Shown piece after piece: positions 60,537-64,000 of a stretch of DNA of 64,000 bases. The notes beneath the pieces are model-generated. The model made no database searches. It saw nothing but the letters and a program-made list of their open reading frames with translations, and had not been told where the DNA came from. Source of the DNA: Stenotrophomonas geniculata ATCC 19374 = JCM 13324 (lineage in GTDB: Bacteria > Pseudomonadota > Gammaproteobacteria > Xanthomonadales > Xanthomonadaceae). Numbering within the stretch: the first letter of the stretch is position 1; each line of letters opens with the position of its first letter. The DNA is taken from contig NZ_LLXT01000085.1 of assembly GCF_001431625.1 (NCBI RefSeq), forward strand, positions 30,511 through 94,510. Reading direction: 5' to 3'. Both the position numbers and the translations under genes were made by a program.

Positions 60537-62966
60537 TCAGTACCGGTACTGCCACCCCAGCGTCAGCACCCGGCCGCGGCCGGAGAAATAGCTCGGATTC
60601 GACGGCGTGGTCTGCGAGTAGTAGCTGATGTACTGCTTGTCCGCCAGGTTCTGCACGCCCAGCGTGAAGGCGTGCTTGTCCAGCGTATAGCGCGCGACCA
60701 GATCCAGAGTGGTGTAACCCTTGAACTCCGCCACCTGCGCGCCACGCAGGTCGAAATCACGGTCGAAGGCATGGCTGGCCTGCAGGCGCGTGCTGAGCTG
60801 CGGCGTCCAGCTCTGTTCCCAGAACGCGGTCAGCCGGTTCGGTGCGATGTTCACGCCGGCGAGGTCGCTGTCGAGACGACCGTCGACGTCGGCGTCGTAG
60901 CGGCCGTTGGCGCGCGCATAGCCCAGGCCAAGCCGGCTGTCGCCCAACCGCAGGCGCAGGTTGCTTTCAAAGCCTTCCACGCGGGTGGCCTGGCGCTGCA
61001 CCGCATAGGCATCGATGCCCGGATCGTAGATCAGTACCGAGCCGAGCTTGGATTCGGAGGTGTAGTAGGCGATGTCGCCGCTGAAGCGGCCATCGTCGTA
61101 CTCCAGGCCAATCTCGCGGTTGTCCGACACTACCGGTGACAGGTCGATGAGGCTGTCCACGCGTTGTCCGTCGCGGTTGATCGCGCGCAGCACGCGGCCG
61201 ACGTCGGCCACGGTGTAGCCTTCCGAATACGAGGCGTAGGCGTTGAGGCGATCGTTGATGTACCAGACCGCGCCGAAGTTGGGCAGGGTCTCGCTCATGG
61301 TCGGCTTGCCGCCAGCCACCTTGCGAGCGCCGTAGCGGGGCAGGGTGGTGTAGTCACCCACGTCCAGCTCGCCCTTCTCGTAACGCAGGCCGCCGGACAG
61401 CATCAGGTGATCGGTCGGCCACCAGTGCAGCTGCAGCAGCGGTGACAGGCTCTGGTAGGTGGTCTGCGGCACCCAGTTCATGCCACTGGCCAGCAGCACC
61501 TGGTGGGTGCGGTCGCGCAGGCCGTCCAGGCCCAGGGTCACGTCCAGCGTGGTGTCGGCGACGCGGGTCCAGCTCTGGGTCAGCTTGAAGCCGCGCTTGT
61601 CCGATTCGTTCTGGGTCTGGTCCCAGGCGGCGTTGGCGCCGGTGTTGCCCCACGGGTCCCACTGGCTGGCACCGTAGCGGCCTTCGAAATCCACCGCGAA
61701 GGCCTGCGCCTGAAAACAGCCACCGAGCAGGTCGGCGGCGCTGTAGTCCACCGTCAGCGAACGCGAGCGGTTCATCGGCGGATCGAGTGGCGTATCGCCG
61801 GGGACCGAAATGGTCGGGCGACCGGTCCGATAGTCACCGTTGATGGCCAGGTAGTTGTCCATCCCGCGCAGTTCGTAGCGGTTGGCCATGACCTGCAGGC
61901 GATGGCCCTCGGCAATGTTCCAGCCCAGCTTGGCGAACACGTTCGATGAGGTCGAGTCCATCAGCTCGCCCTGCGCGTTGGTGCCGATCGATCGGCCCTC
62001 GCCGTCGTGGTACAGGCCCTGCTTCTCATAGGCCAGGCCAGCCACCAGGTCGAACTGCTCGCCGCGCACGCCCACCAGGGCCGAGCCGCGCTGGCCATTG
62101 TCGTCGTGGCGGCTGGGCAGGGCAGCGCTGTAGCTGACGTTGGTGTCGAGCAGGAACGCGCCCGGCTCACTGGGCGCACTGCGGGTGATGATGTTGACGA
62201 TGCCGCCGGTGCCGCCGATGCCCTGCAGCGCGTTGGCGCCGTGGATGACCTCGATGCGTTCGATCATCGCCGGGTCGATGGTGTGCGAATCACGCGAGCC
62301 ATCGCGCAGCGGCGTGGACTGCGGCACGCCGTCGACCATGTACAGGATGCCGCGGCCACGCAGGGTTTCGCCGTAGTTGGACATCTTTTCGCGCGCCGGG
62401 GCAAATGCCGGGATCTGTGACGACAGCACCCGCGACACATCCGAACCCAGCGCCAGCTGCTGGGCGATGTCCTCGCGGGTCAGCACCGTGATGGTATTGG
62501 GCATGGCGGTCTCGCCCTGCGGCATGCGCGCGGTCGAGGCCGAGACCGTAACGCGGGCCAGCGACGTCGTCGTGGCGGATGACGGCGCCGATGATGCGGC
62601 CCGGGCCGGGGTGCGCGGCTTCGCCGGCGCTGGCGCGGCACTCACCACGAACACACCCGGCGAACGTTCCTGCATCGCCAGGCCTTGCCCGGCCAGCAGC
62701 CGCTGCAGGGCCTCACGCGGGGTGTAGCGGCCATCAACAGCCGGGGCGCTGCGGCCGCTCACGCTGTCGGCGGCGAACAACAGCTGGATGCCACTCTGCC
62801 GCGCCAGCGAGTTGAGCGAAGCCTGCAACGGGCCTGCCGGCAGGTGCAGCTCGATGGGCGCTGACGCAGCGGTCTGCGCCGTGGCGGGCAGGGCCGCACA
62901 CAGGCAGGCAGCGAGCAGGGTGGGGGCCAGCCGGCGCAGAGCGGCAGGCGGAACAGGGCGGGTCAT
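60537..62966 (-). CDS. FecA-like TonB-dependent receptor with STN domain
   Basis: An 809-residue receptor. The signal peptide ends near LPATAQ. The STN domain is at 37-112 (LHLPAGPLQASLNSLARQSGIQLLFAAD, GRYTPREALQRLLAG), followed by an Ala/Pro linker and plug from about 140 (MPNTITVLTREDIAQQLALG, LRGRGILYMVDGVPQSTPL). The barrel runs to the terminal aromatic residue (LTLGWQYRY). It is the receptor of the FecI/FecR pair immediately upstream. It probably takes up a ferric siderophore or ferric citrate; the ligand is not readable. It lies between fecR and blaL1. Confidence 0.92.
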   Translation of the reverse strand: MTRPVPPAALRRLAPTLLAACLCAALPATAQTAASAPIELHLPAGPLQASLNSLARQSGIQLLFAADSVSGRSAPAVDGRYTPREALQRLLAGQGLAMQERSPGVFVVSAAPAPAKPRTPARAASSAPSSATTTSLARVTVSASTARMPQGETAMPNTITVLTREDIAQQLALGSDVSRVLSSQIPAFAPAREKMSNYGETLRGRGILYMVDGVPQSTPLRDGSRDSHTIDPAMIERIEVIHGANALQGIGGTGGIVNIITRSAPSEPGAFLLDTNVSYSAALPSRHDDNGQRGSALVGVRGEQFDLVAGLAYEKQGLYHDGEGRSIGTNAQGELMDSTSSNVFAKLGWNIAEGHRLQVMANRYELRGMDNYLAINGDYRTGRPTISVPGDTPLDPPMNRSRSLTVDYSAADLLGGCFQAQAFAVDFEGRYGASQWDPWGNTGANAAWDQTQNESDKRGFKLTQSWTRVADTTLDVTLGLDGLRDRTHQVLLASGMNWVPQTTYQSLSPLLQLHWWPTDHLMLSGGLRYEKGELDVGDYTTLPRYGARKVAGGKPTMSETLPNFGAVWYINDRLNAYASYSEGYTVADVGRVLRAINRDGQRVDSLIDLSPVVSDNREIGLEYDDGRFSGDIAYYTSESKLGSVLIYDPGIDAYAVQRQATRVEGFESNLRLRLGDSRLGLGYARANGRYDADVDGRLDSDLAGVNIAPNRLTAFWEQSWTPQLSTRLQASHAFDRDFDLRGAQVAEFKGYTTLDLVARYTLDKHAFTLGVQNLADKQYISYYSQTTPSNPSYFSGRGRVLTLGWQYRY

Positions 62967-63037
62967 GCGGGGGTCCTTCGGAAGGGTTCAAGCACTTGCC
63001 GGATGGGACGGCGCGCAACCCACCCTCGGTGTGGCAT

Positions 63038-63874
63038 TCAATCGCGGGCGCGCAGATGCAGGCTGCCATCGGTGCCGGCATGCACCTGCACCGGCAGGAT
63101 CTCGGGCAGCAGCGCGAGTACGGTCTCGGCGCGGTCGGCATCGAAGACGCCCGACACCTGCAGGGGCCCCAGCGCTGGGTCGTCCAGCACGATGGGACGG
63201 TCGTGATAGCGCTGCAGGATGCGCAGGACCTCGCTCAGTGGCATGCGGTCGAACTGCAGGCGTCCGGTGGTCCAGTCCGCCTGCTCTGGATCGATGGCTT
63301 CCGGAGGTGACAGCGAACCGCGCTGGGCCAGCAGGCGCTGCCCTGGCTTCAGCCGCTGTTCGCTGCCGCCCTCGTCGACGCGCACGCCGACCTCGCCGCG
63401 CCACAGTGTCACTTCGCTCAGTTCCCCCTGGCGGTCGACGTCGAACACCGTGCCGTAATTGCGCACGTGGACCGGGCCGGCATCCACCCCGAAGCGTCGC
63501 CAGGCCGAGTGCTGCACCTCGAAGCGTGCCCGCCCTTGTTCCAGCAGCACCTGCCGGGAGCGCAGATGGCGGCGCACCTGCACGCGGGTGCCTGCATCCA
63601 GCTGTACCCGACTGCCGTCGGCCAGGACGAGTTCACGGCGTTCGCCCACGCCGGTCTGGTAATCGCGGACCTGCCAGGCCGGGTCGGCCACGAGTACGGC
63701 GCCGGCCAGCACCAGCAACACGGGCAGTACCCGCTTCGCGCCGCCACCCCGGCGGCGCAGCGTTTCCGGGTCGGGCAGCGGAAAGCGTTGCTTCAGGGCG
63801 TCCCGATGCTGGTCCAGGATCTGGTCGGTGCTGGGGACTTCGGGTGGCGGCGGTGGTGCAGGTGCATCGCTCAT
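63038..63874 (-). CDS. FecR-family anti-sigma regulator
   Basis: A 278-residue FecR-type protein. A short N terminus with Asp/Pro-rich start leads into a membrane helix (about residues 50-66, VLPVLLVLAGAVLVA), then a FecR domain (LVLADGSRVQLDAGTRVQV, NYGTVFDV) and a C-terminal STN-like region (LSEVLRILQRYHDRPIVLDD). The N-terminal cytosolic part lacks an obvious DUF4880 signature. ATG 63874 overlaps the sigma stop (ATGA). It should control the partial sigma factor and the receptor at 60537. Confidence 0.9.
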   Translation of the reverse strand: MSDAPAPPPPPEVPSTDQILDQHRDALKQRFPLPDPETLRRRGGGAKRVLPVLLVLAGAVLVADPAWQVRDYQTGVGERRELVLADGSRVQLDAGTRVQVRRHLRSRQVLLEQGRARFEVQHSAWRRFGVDAGPVHVRNYGTVFDVDRQGELSEVTLWRGEVGVRVDEGGSEQRLKPGQRLLAQRGSLSPPEAIDPEQADWTTGRLQFDRMPLSEVLRILQRYHDRPIVLDDPALGPLQVSGVFDADRAETVLALLPEILPVQVHAGTDGSLHLRARD

Positions 63875-64000
63875 TGCAGCGTGCCCTGCTGGCGGCAATC
63901 GGCCATGGCCAGCCGCAGGTGACGCTCCACCGCCTTCAGGCCGATGCCCATGCGCTGCGCGACGTCGGCCTGCGGCAGCGCGTGGATCTTGTGCAGGATG
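63871..64000 (-). CDS. ECF sigma factor, 3' end only
   Basis: The last 42 residues of a sigma-70 family protein reading from the window's right edge. LPQADVAQRMGIGLKAVERHLRLAM is region 4 with its helix-turn-helix. It overlaps the fecR start by four bases (ATGA). This gives a sigma-fecR-receptor cassette; the start lies beyond 64000. Confidence 0.85.
   Translation of the reverse strand, partial: ILHKIHALPQADVAQRMGIGLKAVERHLRLAMADCRQQGTLQ

Overview
The window is chromosomal DNA from a member of the Stenotrophomonas maltophilia complex or a very close relative. The strongest evidence is an intact 290-residue L1-type subclass B3 metallo-beta-lactamase gene at 59569-60441. Supporting evidence is uniformly high G+C, Xanthomonadaceae-style gene content (CopL, many TonB-dependent receptors, a GH92 mannosidase), and more than a dozen SMAG-type REP hairpins (GTAG followed by a stem-loop) between genes. 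I see no rRNA, tRNA, CRISPR array, transposase, integrase or prophage gene. No gene-free stretch exceeds about 250 bases.

Layout. 1-7009: a ShlB/FhaC-type outer-membrane transporter, a DUF2341-LamG-ExbB fusion, ExbD, a TonB broken by a frameshift in a C run, a putative porin and a small Phd-like protein. This looks like one dedicated energised outer-membrane system. 7120-10997: OsmC, two isochorismatase-fold hydrolases and a pirin, opposite a LysR regulator. 11151-19149: ECF sigma factor, FecR, STN-type TonB receptor, two tandem hemophilin-like secreted proteins and a Slam (type XI secretion) channel, the most interesting locus. 19286-21295: receiver protein and HWE histidine kinase. 21366-22340: Phd/YefM antitoxin and zeta-like P-loop toxin. 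22440-26991: a 5'-truncated MFS gene, host-attachment-like protein, thioredoxin-like protein and GH92 mannosidase. 27119-34754: two-component pair opposite a CzcCBA heavy-metal RND pump, with four GCAAG repeats at exact 11-bp spacing between them. 34894-36717: a lone, lower-GC KAP/P-loop NTPase gene (possible defence gene) inserted in the metal region. 36828-38601: SDR oxidoreductase and LysR.

38590-41970: copC-copD-copR-copS copper operon behind a perfect inverted repeat. 42098-46159: dkgB, LLM oxidoreductase, cyclase-family enzyme and MoaF-like protein, opposite a LysR. 46257-51144: a Zrg-type zinc uptake operon (ZrgA-like, ABC ATPase, permease, two DUF3299 proteins, one unknown) divergent from a MerC-like gene across a Zur-like palindrome. 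51235-53396: DHA2 efflux pump and TetR behind a 30-bp perfect operator. 53495-59453: AraC regulator, AhpD-like protein, FdhD with a YdeP/FdhF-like molybdoenzyme, CopL and a DUF411 protein. 59569-64000: blaL1, a second STN-type TonB receptor, FecR and the 3' end of its sigma factor.

The main themes are metal and haem acquisition (two FecI/FecR/TonB-receptor circuits, Slam, Zrg), metal export (Czc, Cop) and drug resistance (L1, DHA2 pump).
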